Below, piece after piece: positions 22,352 to 29,823 of a stretch of DNA of 30,033 bases; positions within the stretch are counted from its first letter, which is position 1; each line of letters starts with the position of its first letter. Under the pieces are notes generated by a model, which did no database searches, was not told the origin of the DNA, and worked only from the letters and a program-made list of their open reading frames with translations. The DNA is from an uncultured Eggerthellaceae bacterium (GTDB taxonomy: Bacteria; Actinomycetota; Coriobacteriia; Coriobacteriales; Eggerthellaceae), in the NCBI GenBank assembly GCA_934630905.1, contig CAKTXN010000012.1:1-30033 (forward strand). Direction: 5' to 3'. Both the position numbers and the translations under genes were made by a program.

Positions 22352-22392
22352 AACAAGGAAGGCGTTCGCAAGAGCGCCTTCCTTGTTTTTTT
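22352..22392 (+). terminator. Strong rho-independent terminator of the collagen-like gene
   Basis: ACAAGGAAGGCG and CGCCTTCCTTGT form a perfect 12-bp stem with a 10-nt loop, followed by seven T including the last base of the stem. It begins 5 bp past the stop codon. Confidence 0.95.
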
Positions 22393-22405
22393 GGGAGTGG
22401 GATGA

Positions 22406-22435
22406 GAAAAATGCCCCGATTTCTATCGGGGCATT
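22406..22435 (-). terminator. Rho-independent terminator of the CobW/His-rich operon
   Basis: AATGCCCCGAT and ATCGGGGCATT form a perfect 11-bp stem with a 4-nt loop. The minus strand continues with T residues and then CTC. It lies about 70 bp after the His-rich gene stop. Confidence 0.85.
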
Positions 22436-22506
22436 GAGGCGCCAACATCTAAGAACAAAAATCCATTCTCAAACGATCGGCCCACAAAGACAAGATCAAA
22501 CGCGAA

Positions 22507-23058
22507 TTAGAAAATACGCTCCAATCGCGTTAGCAGAATATCCAAAAGTTCTTGATGCTCGACAGCAAAGCAAATAACGGCAATGTTAATCTCGGAATTT
22601 TCGTCGAGCAATTCAAGGTTATTGACCCTAACGGTGGGATCGATTCCCGCCTGCGTCACCGAGATATGCAGCGACCCTTCTCCGTTCGAGGCGGCACACT
22701 TCACGTGCCCAACAATGCCGCCAAGCTTTTCCACGTCGTATGCGACGCCCGCCAATGCAGCCGCCAAACATGCGGGGCTCAGCGTGGAATCCTCCAGCTC
22801 AAGCGCGCAAGATACAACAAGCGCTCCTTCATGAGTCGTAAGCTTGCACAGGGCAATGCCGCCGCCCACATTTGCGGACACAGTTTTCGCATCATCGTCG
22901 TGATGGTGATGCTGATGACCGCAACCGCAATCGCATGAACCGTTGTTGTGCTCGTGAATGTGATCATGCTCGTGCTCGTGATGATGGTGATGACCGCAGC
23001 CGCAGCTCTCGCCGTGATCAACCGGATGCTCGGAATTGCGCTTCTCAACATCTTCCAT
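22507..23058 (-). CDS. His-rich metal-binding protein, partner of the CobW-type GTPase
   Basis: 183 residues. The first 53 residues contain 17 histidines and 5 cysteines, in blocks such as CGCGHHHHHEHEHDHIHEH and CDCGCGHQHHHH. This composition is seen in nickel/zinc storage or delivery proteins (for example the tails of HypB, SlyD or CooJ). The remaining 130 residues (from about ANVGGGIALCKL) look like a folded alpha/beta domain that I do not recognise. There is no signal peptide, so it should be cytoplasmic. The ATG lies 2 bp after the stop of the CobW-type gene with AGGA at 9-bp spacing, so both are translated from one message. Nickel delivery to CODH/ACS is one possible job, but zinc or cobalt handling is equally open. 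Confidence 0.82.
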   Translation of the reverse strand: MEDVEKRNSEHPVDHGESCGCGHHHHHEHEHDHIHEHNNGSCDCGCGHQHHHHDDDAKTVSANVGGGIALCKLTTHEGALVVSCALELEDSTLSPACLAAALAGVAYDVEKLGGIVGHVKCAASNGEGSLHISVTQAGIDPTVRVNNLELLDENSEINIAVICFAVEHQELLDILLTRLERIF

Positions 23059-23060
23059 GA

Positions 23061-23672
23061 TTACGCTTCCTCTCCCAGCATCGTTGCCATATTGGTATCG
23101 GATATCCCCTGTTGAGCGCTTATAAACACAACGGGCTTTTCCGAACCTGCGTATTCAAGAGCTTCGTTCTTAATCGTTTCAAGAGCGGATTCGTCCACCA
23201 AGTCGCATTTGTTCACCAGTATTACGTCTGCGCTTTCCAACTGCCCACGCAAAAGGAGCTCAAGCGGAACGCGAATGCGCTGCCAACGAGAAGCATCGAC
23301 CAAAACGCACGTGCGAACTTCCTTCGCATGCGGAGCAAGTGCCTGCGACATGGATGACGGCACCGCAACGCCTGTTGCCTCCAAAACCAAGACCTCGGGA
23401 TCGAATTCCTTGAAAATACCCTCAACGGCTTCGGGGAGCTGACCTAGCAGCGAACAACATGCGCAACCTGAAAACAAGCTTTTCACCGCATAGCCGCCAG
23501 ATCCAACCGTGGAACCATCAACATCAACTTCGCCGATTTCGTTTTCAAGAATGGCAATTGGCGTCTCCCTGCTTGACCGGGAAGTAATCCAATTTGCAAG
23601 CTGAAGTAAAACCGTTGTTTTTCCCGATCCTAAGAAACCGCCAAGAATCAGAATCTTTTCATCATGAACCAT
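23061..23672 (-). CDS. CobW/G3E-family P-loop GTPase (metallochaperone), short form
   Basis: 203 residues, covering only the GTPase domain; the C-terminal CobW_C domain of typical members is absent. Walker A is GGFLGSGKTT (11-20). ENEIGEVDVDG follows as the switch region. The metal motif is GCACC (Cys70, Cys72, Cys73), the family CxCC signature. The guanine motif is NKCD (154-157). Such proteins use GTP hydrolysis to hand metals to enzymes. I prefer the ATG at 23672 (AAAGG about 8 bp upstream). A GTG at 23681 with AGGAG 5 bp upstream is equally plausible, and an upstream TTG at 23705 lies inside the palindrome. The His-rich gene follows directly; the pair looks like a sensor-controlled metal-handling operon. 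Confidence 0.9.
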   Translation of the reverse strand: MVHDEKILILGGFLGSGKTTVLLQLANWITSRSSRETPIAILENEIGEVDVDGSTVGSGGYAVKSLFSGCACCSLLGQLPEAVEGIFKEFDPEVLVLEATGVAVPSSMSQALAPHAKEVRTCVLVDASRWQRIRVPLELLLRGQLESADVILVNKCDLVDESALETIKNEALEYAGSEKPVVFISAQQGISDTNMATMLGEEA

Positions 23673-23689
23673 TGCACGCACCCTTTCTC

Positions 23690-23711
23690 CTATAGTTAGT
23701 GACAACTATAG
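23690..23711 (-). promoter_or_regulatory. 22-bp palindromic operator before the CobW/His-rich operon
   Basis: Perfect 8-bp arms CTATAGTT (23690-23697) and AACTATAG (23704-23711) with a 6-bp spacer. The site overlaps a possible -10 (TATAGT on the minus strand) and ends just before the ribosome site. The size and symmetry fit a dimeric repressor such as a Fur- or DtxR-family metal sensor; the identity is not shown by sequence. Confidence 0.7.
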
Positions 23712-23743
23712 CAAAAAAAAGAATACCTAATGGATTGTGTATT

Positions 23744-25405
23744 TTATTCTTGATCGCCAGGGGCAACAACGGCGCCAGGAGCAGCACCATCTCCTGCAAC
23801 TCCGGCTGCATCAGCACAGCTACCATCTTCCCCGCCACCGCCCGCAAGAGCTCCGCTGGCATCGATATCACCCTGACCAGGGAAGGCACCGCGAATCGCC
23901 TGCCATGCGCCCTCCATCTGCCCAGCCATCTGCTCGCGCGCCGCACGCAAAGCATCGCCGGCATGGTTCGCCGCGCTTGAACCCAGCGCATCCGCCAAAT
24001 CCGCAGCAAAGCGCCGCAGGACATCCGCATGCTCCCCCGCACGTGCCGCCGCTGCGCGCAAATACTGCACCGATTGCACACCACCGCCAAACAGCATGTT
24101 CACGTCCAGCGCCCCCGATGCCTCCGCGGAATCGAACAACGCCGTCACAAACTCACGCTTCTCCTGCTCAGAATACGAGCGAAGCCACCGATTCGTGGCA
24201 GCGTCGAACACCTGCGAAGCCGCGGTAAGCCCCGCACGACGCACGAACGCATCATCAATAACTTCCCAGCTGAACAAATCGTGCTGCCGAAAGCCCAGCT
24301 CAGAGCTTTGCACGACCTCGAAAGGCGCCTCGGAGTAAAGAATCGTCCCAATGATGGAATCTTGCGGCATCAGCTTGTGAAGCTTCAACGACGCCGCCTT
24401 AAACTCCACCGCATCAAACGCGCTCTCCATAAAGCCGGGGCCATCAAAACTGTACGCCGCCGCAATGCGCGATCGCGCCTCATCGGAGGCGGAAAGCATC
24501 ACGTACTCCGCAATATTTCCACCCTTGGAATGTCCGCCCAGATAGAAGGGGCGACAAGCACCTGCGCCGCGCAAGCCACCAGCGGCATCTTCGCATACGC
24601 CGCCTGCAACATCCGTGTCCGCCGCGTTCGCCGTCGCCGGCGCGCCCGGCGCACCCGCAGCATCCGTCGAAGCCGAAAGCGCGCCGCCCACTATCGCCGA
24701 GGCAACATCCGTCAAGCTTGCCGCGCTCATCCGCACAGACGCATCGTCCACAGCAGCGTGTCGTGCGGTCAGGCGCGCAACAAATCCCCTCCATGGCAAC
24801 GCTCGCTTTCTCGTCCGCTCATTCCGCGTCACCGAGGCCGCCTTGGTCGCAGCCACGCGCCCGTCCCGACAGGCCCGCTTCGCCTCCCGCTCAAGCTGCT
24901 CCGTCGCAAAAGCCAGCCCAAGCGCCTGCGATGGAACAGGACTTTCGAGCGCCAAGTTGAAATCCTCGCGCCACCCGACAAGCGACGCATCGGTCCCCCG
25001 AAACGCCACAAACACGGACCCATCGCACGCAAACGTGGTGGCACTGAACTGCGCAGCGCGATCCGCATCAAACACGCTCTGATAGCGAACGACCCTCACC
25101 GCGCGATAACGCGGATTCATTGCCGCCGCCAGAAAACACACACGTACCTGGTCGGCAACAAGACCCGTAAACATCTGGTCGAAGCACTCTGCGCATAGCA
25201 GATCGCGCAACGAAAACGCCAGCTCATCGCTGCCCGACGCATCAACCAAAACGCCGTCTTCACGCAGCTTATAAGCACCCTGCACAAACGCCGCCAACTC
25301 CACGCGAACCATCGCAAGCTGCGTAAACAGCGCCGCATCAAGCTCGTTGAACGGCTTTTCATCAAACGTCGCAAATTCTGTTTCAACATACGATTGAAGA
25401 TTCAC
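23744..25405 (-). CDS. Mbeg1-like (DUF2974) alpha/beta hydrolase
   Basis: 553 residues from the GTG at 25405. FRGTD (135-139) and the nucleophile elbow GGHSKGGN with Ser293 identify a lipase-like alpha/beta hydrolase of the Mbeg1/DUF2974 family. Asp321 (FDGPGF) and His375 (RQHDLFSW) are the likely triad partners. Residues about 170-285 form a long basic, then Ala/Gly-rich insertion between FRGTD and the elbow, and the last 60 residues are Gly/Ala-rich and acidic; both look disordered. No signal peptide is visible. The GTG start has AAGGGA 6 bp upstream; an ATG at 25426 lacks a usable site, but would add only 7 residues. The substrate is unknown. It ends 33 bp before the palindrome of the CobW operon with no terminator between. 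Confidence 0.82.
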   Translation of the reverse strand: MNLQSYVETEFATFDEKPFNELDAALFTQLAMVRVELAAFVQGAYKLREDGVLVDASGSDELAFSLRDLLCAECFDQMFTGLVADQVRVCFLAAAMNPRYRAVRVVRYQSVFDADRAAQFSATTFACDGSVFVAFRGTDASLVGWREDFNLALESPVPSQALGLAFATEQLEREAKRACRDGRVAATKAASVTRNERTRKRALPWRGFVARLTARHAAVDDASVRMSAASLTDVASAIVGGALSASTDAAGAPGAPATANAADTDVAGGVCEDAAGGLRGAGACRPFYLGGHSKGGNIAEYVMLSASDEARSRIAAAYSFDGPGFMESAFDAVEFKAASLKLHKLMPQDSIIGTILYSEAPFEVVQSSELGFRQHDLFSWEVIDDAFVRRAGLTAASQVFDAATNRWLRSYSEQEKREFVTALFDSAEASGALDVNMLFGGGVQSVQYLRAAAARAGEHADVLRRFAADLADALGSSAANHAGDALRAAREQMAGQMEGAWQAIRGAFPGQGDIDASGALAGGGGEDGSCADAAGVAGDGAAPGAVVAPGDQE

Positions 25406-25719
25406 AGGGGTCCCTTCGCTTGCCATTGCCTAAACATTAGATTCATTCGGAAGACGCCAAGGCGCTTCCGCCGCCCCGCCGTCGCCTTCGCCGCCTTCGC
25501 CGCCGCCTCCGTCGCGCGCAACGCAGAACAGCAACATTGTAAGCCACCATCGCGGAATCATCTTCGCACGCAAGCCTCCCCGCTGCATTTGTTACCTATC
25601 TGCAGCTCGAGAAGCACAAAAGCCCCCGGACGAAAAGCCATCCAGGAACCCACAGCAAACGTCAATCCTTCTCTACACTTTTAGAGGAACCAAAGGGCGC
25701 AACCGATAAGCAGCGGGGC
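25406..25719. other. Intergenic region, low complexity
   Basis: No gene seen. An imperfect hairpin is at 25451-25469. A run of near-tandem CGCCTTCGC-type repeats is at about 25480-25516. A short CTCTA/TAGAG hairpin is at about 25672-25687. It borders the 20-bp repeat array. Confidence 0.4.
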
Positions 25720-25879
25720 TTCCCAAAAGCTAACATCCATTGCCGAAGGCTCCCATTTATTGCCCAATGCCAACAGTCATTACCCAAAGCCAACAACTAT
25801 TGCGCACTATTGCCCAAATGCTAACAAAATTATCCAAAAGCTAACAAAGTTGCCCGCATGCTGCAAACCTTGCCCATGG
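25720..25879 (+). repeat. Array of 20-bp-periodic degenerate direct repeats
   Basis: Units begin at 25720, 25740, 25760, 25780, 25810, 25830, 25850 and 25870, with a 10-bp half unit at 25800. The consensus is roughly TTGCCCAAAAGCTAACA plus a variable tail. The best-kept core is CCCAAA followed by GCYAACA. The phase is exact: two helical turns per unit, and the half unit shifts it by about one turn. There are no unique spacers, so this is not CRISPR. The array runs into the -35 region of the AAA+ gene. Confidence 0.85.
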
Positions 25880-25883
25880 GGTG

Positions 25884-25889
25884 TATACT
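25884..25889 (+). promoter_or_regulatory. Predicted -10 box of the AAA+ ATPase gene
   Basis: TATACT, about 55 bp before the ATG. The -35 position (25861-25866, CTGCAA) lies inside repeat unit 25850-25869, so occupancy of the array should affect this promoter. Confidence 0.5.
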
Positions 25890-25943
25890 ATCAAACGAAT
25901 GAACTTTAGAGCAGACAACGCTTTAATCAGGAGGAATATCGCA

Positions 25944-27053
25944 ATGGATGAAAAACTGAAGAACCCCTTCACTCCTGTTGTTGGCAAAATTCCAGCCTTC
26001 ATGGCAGGCCGCGACAACATCATCGCCGACATGGAGGAGCTATTCGATGAGGGCCCCTCGTCCCCTTCTGTTATTTCTCTTCTTGTTGGCGCACGCGGTA
26101 CAGGAAAAACAGCGCTTCTCTCCTACTTTGCCCGCGAAGCAGAAGGAAAAGGTTGGGTTGCCGTACAAGTTTCCTGCGCAAAAGACATGCTTGAAGAAAT
26201 ATACTCACACACAATTCGCTCAGCCGAGCACCTAATCGATTCTGCACCAAAAAAGAAACTGAAAAGCGTCTCGATAACAAAAATCGGCGCCTCAGAATGG
26301 GACAACGCCCAAGAAGAACCGCGAAGTTGGCGCACGAAAATGGAAAATATCCTCGATGCGCTCGCAGATACCGATACCGGTCTTCTGATTACCGTTGATG
26401 AAGTCAATTCCTCCATTCCCGAAATGACAACCCTTGTTTCGGCGTTTCAGCACTTCATAGACGAAGACCGTAAAGTTGCCCTGCTCATAGCTGGCCTGCC
26501 CTATGGCCTTTCCGCTCTTTTATCGGGTAAAACCACTTCGTTTCTTAGACGAGCTGCCCGATACAATCTAGGCCCAATCAGCGATTATGATATTAGAGAA
26601 GCACTTGTCGTGACAATGGAAAAAGGCGGTAAAACCTTCGAATCGGAAGCTCTTGATAAAGCAGTTGAAGCAATTAACGGCTTCCCTTATATGCTTCAAC
26701 TCGTAGGTTATCGGGCATGGAGGATTTCGGCCGATCGAACAACAATCAGTATCCAAGACATAGAAAATGCCATCTCCATCGCTCAAGCAGAACTTGAAGA
26801 GCGTGTATACGAAGCAACATGGTTTGAGCTAACGCCTGCCGATAAAGAGTTTCTTTATGCACTCCTCGAAGACGATTCGGCAACGTTGCAATCAACCTTG
26901 GCATCCAGACTAGGAAAAACCAGCGCACATGTTTCGCGATATAAGAAAAGGCTCCTTCAAGAGGGCGTGATCCAAGAGAAGTCCAAGGGCGTGATTGAAT
27001 TCTGCCTACCAGGATTCAGAAGCTATGTCACGCAGATGAAGGAAGACGAATAA
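25944..27053 (+). CDS. AAA+ ATPase with C-terminal winged-helix domain
   Basis: 369 residues. NPFTPVVGKIPAFMAGRDNIIADM opens the protein and is typical of the ORC/STAND-like ATPases annotated as ATP-binding proteins. Walker A is VGARGTGKTAL (48-58); Walker B is LLITVDEVN (147-155). A lid region with GFPYMLQLVGYRAW (246-259) follows. A winged-helix segment (about 295-355: LTPADKEFLYALLED to KGVIEFCLPGF) should bind DNA. The ATG at 25944 has AGGAGG 9 bp upstream; an earlier in-frame ATG at 25881 falls in the promoter. The reading frame is visibly AT-richer than flanking genes, which suggests transfer from elsewhere. It stands alone behind the 20-bp repeat array. The cellular role is unknown; ATP-dependent DNA binding is all the sequence supports. 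Confidence 0.88.
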   Translation: MDEKLKNPFTPVVGKIPAFMAGRDNIIADMEELFDEGPSSPSVISLLVGARGTGKTALLSYFAREAEGKGWVAVQVSCAKDMLEEIYSHTIRSAEHLIDSAPKKKLKSVSITKIGASEWDNAQEEPRSWRTKMENILDALADTDTGLLITVDEVNSSIPEMTTLVSAFQHFIDEDRKVALLIAGLPYGLSALLSGKTTSFLRRAARYNLGPISDYDIREALVVTMEKGGKTFESEALDKAVEAINGFPYMLQLVGYRAWRISADRTTISIQDIENAISIAQAELEERVYEATWFELTPADKEFLYALLEDDSATLQSTLASRLGKTSAHVSRYKKRLLQEGVIQEKSKGVIEFCLPGFRSYVTQMKEDE

Positions 27054-27123
27054 GCGCCGAACCGTTCGCGCTCGCGGTCCACTGGTCTTTCCTGGTCGGA
27101 GAGCAAGCGCAGCTGCTTCTTGC

Positions 27124-27153
27124 TATTACCAAGCAGTCTATTACCAAGCAGTC
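27124..27153 (+). repeat. Perfect 15-bp tandem duplication
   Basis: TATTACCAAGCAGTC occurs twice in a row (27124-27138, 27139-27153) in the gap between the AAA+ gene and the C26 gene. Confidence 0.8.
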
Positions 27154-27276
27154 ATGTTTGCCCTTATTTTCCTGTCATTCCCACTCACTCGCAGCGTTTG
27201 CTATAAAATGATGGTTTTGAAACAACGCACTGCAGCAAAACACGCGCTGAACAAAGCGCCCAAGGAGAGAGTCTAA

Positions 27277-28290
27277 ATGTCCGCACCACAACAGCATGTT
27301 CCCCTGATTGGCATTGTGCCTTCGTTTGTCCCCGAAGAAGAAATCCTGCGCCTGAAAACGAACTACTGCCAGGCCATCGAAGAATGGGGCGGCATGCCGC
27401 TGGCGCTGCCCATCACCGATGACGTGCACATCTACGAATACCTTCTGCCCCAGATGGACGGCTTCCTGTTCACCGGCGGACACGACATTAGCCCCGAGTG
27501 CTACGGCGAAACGCGCCACAGCGACAAGCTCTCGCCGCTCACGCCGAACCGCGACCGCATGGAAGACCGCATTCTGAATTACGCGTACGATTTCGACATT
27601 CCCGTTTTAGGCGTATGCCGCGGCATGCAGATGATCAACGTGCACTTCGGCGGCACGCTCTACCAGGACTTATCCGACGAATACCAGTCCATTGGCGGCA
27701 ACCGCTGGGCGCTTGAGGGCATCTACGTGCCCGATGAATCGGGCGACGCGCCCACCAGCATGCGCCTAACCGACAGCGACATTCGCCGTGCCCTGTGCCC
27801 CGGCTGCATCTACGAGGGCAAAGAACACCCTTCGTGCGCGCAGGACCGCCGCGACATGGCACGCACCACCGAAGAGTACGGCATCATGCAAAGCTCGGAA
27901 TCCACGCGCCTGAAACACTGGCAGCAAGACCACTACGAATGCCCCAGCCACTTTGTGAACATCGACCGCGCAACTATTCTGGGGGACATCCTGCAAACTG
28001 ATCACTTGGCGGTGAACTCCATGCACCATCAGGGCATCAAGACCGTGGCGCCGTGCCTGCGCGCCGCCGCTTACGCAACCGATGGCCTGGTAGAAGCAAT
28101 CGAAATGCCCGACCGCCTGTTCTTCATGGGCACTCAGTGGCATCCCGAATTTTTCCGCACGCGCATGGGCCTGCTGTTCAAAGCGTTCATCGACGCCGCA
28201 GCCACCCGCTACGACCAGCGCAGTGCCGCCGGCCTGACCTGCCATGTTGAAAATGGCGCTCCCGTGATCATTCGCGAAGGAAGGGACTAA
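27277..28290 (+). CDS. Class I glutamine-amidotransferase-like / gamma-Glu hydrolase (peptidase C26, PuuD-like)
   Basis: 337 residues. The nucleophile Cys114 lies in GVCRGMQ; His289 and Glu291 in TQWHPEF complete the triad. FTGGHDISP (65-73) and GGTLYQDL follow the PuuD/C26 pattern. The usual activity is hydrolysis of gamma-glutamyl amides. Residues about 150-225 are an insertion compared with E. coli PuuD (254 residues). ATG has AAGGAG 9 bp upstream. Its TAA is separated from the murT ATG by one base, so the two products are probably made in fixed ratio and may act together. No GatD-type (CobB/CobQ-like) amidotransferase is next to murT, so this protein may supply ammonia in its place; an unrelated polyamine or gamma-glutamyl role is the alternative. 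Confidence 0.9.
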   Translation: MSAPQQHVPLIGIVPSFVPEEEILRLKTNYCQAIEEWGGMPLALPITDDVHIYEYLLPQMDGFLFTGGHDISPECYGETRHSDKLSPLTPNRDRMEDRILNYAYDFDIPVLGVCRGMQMINVHFGGTLYQDLSDEYQSIGGNRWALEGIYVPDESGDAPTSMRLTDSDIRRALCPGCIYEGKEHPSCAQDRRDMARTTEEYGIMQSSESTRLKHWQQDHYECPSHFVNIDRATILGDILQTDHLAVNSMHHQGIKTVAPCLRAAAYATDGLVEAIEMPDRLFFMGTQWHPEFFRTRMGLLFKAFIDAAATRYDQRSAAGLTCHVENGAPVIIREGRD

Positions 28291-28291
28291 C

Positions 28292-29659
28292 ATGAGCCTC
28301 AAAACCTCGGCCGCCATCGGCGTGTGCCACGCCAGCTACAAAGCGATGCGCGCACTCGGACGCACAGGACGCGCCCTGCCTGGACGCCTGGCAATGCTGT
28401 TCGACCGCAACATTGTGCGCCATTTAAGCGAAGGCCACCATGCCGTTATGATTACGGGCACGAACGGGAAAACCACCACCACCCACATGGTACAGCAGGC
28501 CATTATCAACACGTTCGGCAGTGCCGCCTACGACCCCTCCAGCACGAATCTGGAGCAAGGTATTGCCACCACGCTGTGCCTTGACAGCGCGATTTCCGGC
28601 GCGCGCAAAAGCGACTGGGCCGTGATCGAAAGCGACGAAGGCGCCACAAAGCTGCTGTTGCCAGCCACGCTACCGCAAGTTCTTGTGGTCACAAACCTCT
28701 ACCGCGATCAGGTGGACCGCTACCCCACCTGGACCACTGCACGCGATTACATCATCGAGGCCATCAAGAAAAGCCCCAGCACCACGCTCGTGCTCAATGC
28801 CGACTGCCAGGTCACGGCCTCCATTGCCAGCGCCGTGCCGAACAAGGTAGTGTGGTTCGGCATGGAATGCGCGCCTTACAGCGAAGGCATTGCCGATTTC
28901 GATGAGCAGGTAGACTGCATCAAATGCGGCACACCCTTGGAATTCACCTGCCGCAGCTTTGCGCACTTAGGCGCTTTCACATGTCCGAACTGCGGATACG
29001 TCCATCACGCGACCGACATCGCTTGTGTTGCCGTAAGCGACAAGCAAGAGAAAAGCTGCACGCTTACCCTGCGCGTGCACGACCGCGAAATCGCGGTGCC
29101 GGTGAATGTGCGCGCCGGCTACGACATCTACAACGCAGTGGCCGCGTTTGCCGCCCTCACCACGCTGGGTCTGCCCGAAGATCAGATTTGCGAAGCGCTC
29201 GGACACTTCAAGCACGCTGCGCATCGTTTCGAGATTTTCGATGTCGAAGGCACGCAAACGCGTCTGCTGCTCATGAAGAACACGGCCGGCGCGAACCAGC
29301 TGTTGAACATGCTGGCATCGGAAGAAGAAGTGCCCACGAACCTGGTGTGCCTGCTGGGCAACCAAGTTATGGACGGCATCTACACCGATTGGGTGCGCGG
29401 CGTTCACTGGGAAAAGCTGCAGCGCCTCGAAACGCGCGCTATCATCGGCGGACCTTGCTACCAGGACCTGCGCGAAAGCCTGCTTGCCGCAGGATTCGCC
29501 GAGGATGCGCTTTCCGTTGAGACTGATTACGCCGCGCTGGTGGAAAAGATTGCCGCCATGGATGAACCCGTCACGGTTATCGCGAACTGCTCAACCATTG
29601 AAGATTTACGTCTTGAACTGGTAAAACGCTACAAGCCCATCGATTACTGGAACGAATAG
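28292..29659 (+). CDS. murT: MurT-like Mur ligase (lipid II isoglutaminyl synthase subunit), divergent
   Basis: 455 residues. ATP motif GTNGKTTT (56-63), then the YDPSSTNLEQGI segment, ESDEG (113-117) and NLYRDQVDRY (135-144). A four-Cys zinc ribbon (Cys209, Cys212, Cys231, Cys234) is inserted in the central domain, as in MurT. The C-terminal DUF1727 domain contains MKNTAGANQLLNML and GNQVMDGIYTDWV. In characterised MurT proteins the last region reads close to ADGRDVSW and carries the catalytic Asp; here DGIYTDW changes it, with Asp361 and Asp366 remaining. MurT with GatD amidates the D-Glu of lipid II at the membrane's inner face. A single base follows the upstream stop, so start and coupling are clear. 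Assignment to MurT is good; true lipid II amidation is less sure because GatD is missing next door. Confidence 0.88.
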   Translation: MSLKTSAAIGVCHASYKAMRALGRTGRALPGRLAMLFDRNIVRHLSEGHHAVMITGTNGKTTTTHMVQQAIINTFGSAAYDPSSTNLEQGIATTLCLDSAISGARKSDWAVIESDEGATKLLLPATLPQVLVVTNLYRDQVDRYPTWTTARDYIIEAIKKSPSTTLVLNADCQVTASIASAVPNKVVWFGMECAPYSEGIADFDEQVDCIKCGTPLEFTCRSFAHLGAFTCPNCGYVHHATDIACVAVSDKQEKSCTLTLRVHDREIAVPVNVRAGYDIYNAVAAFAALTTLGLPEDQICEALGHFKHAAHRFEIFDVEGTQTRLLLMKNTAGANQLLNMLASEEEVPTNLVCLLGNQVMDGIYTDWVRGVHWEKLQRLETRAIIGGPCYQDLRESLLAAGFAEDALSVETDYAALVEKIAAMDEPVTVIANCSTIEDLRLELVKRYKPIDYWNE

Positions 29660-29695
29660 CAAGCAGGGCGAACCGCACACCACGCAGCACGCAAA

Positions 29696-29728
29696 TTGTT
29701 GACAAATTACCCCACCTTTTGTCAACAA
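29696..29728 (-). repeat. 33-bp palindromic element, copy 2 (inverted)
   Basis: Exact reverse complement of 236-268, 36 bp past the murT stop. With copy 3 it forms a 33-bp perfect inverted pair around 93 bp. Confidence 0.9.
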
Positions 29729-29788
29729 TTCACGGTGATTCGACGCACTGACTGGCAGGAGCTTACGGTAAAGGAACAAAAGCACAGG

Positions 29789-29823
29789 AAAAATCCGAGG
29801 GCAAGCAGCACCTCGGATTTTTT
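29789..29823. terminator. Bidirectional rho-independent terminator after murT
   Basis: AAAAATCCGAGG and CCTCGGATTTTT form a perfect 12-bp stem with a 10-nt loop, with T-runs on both strands. It lies between repeat copies 2 and 3, and its last two T are the first bases of copy 3. Confidence 0.9.

Noticed and set aside
21904..22371. Minus-strand frame of 155 residues with Arg/Gly/Ser repeats
   Set aside because: The repeats are the reverse complement of the collagen-like gene's 36-bp units, so this is a shadow.
25720..25879. 20-bp repeats as CRISPR or as coding repeat
   Set aside because: No unique spacers, degenerate units, and stops or short frames only; the 20-bp period is not a multiple of three.
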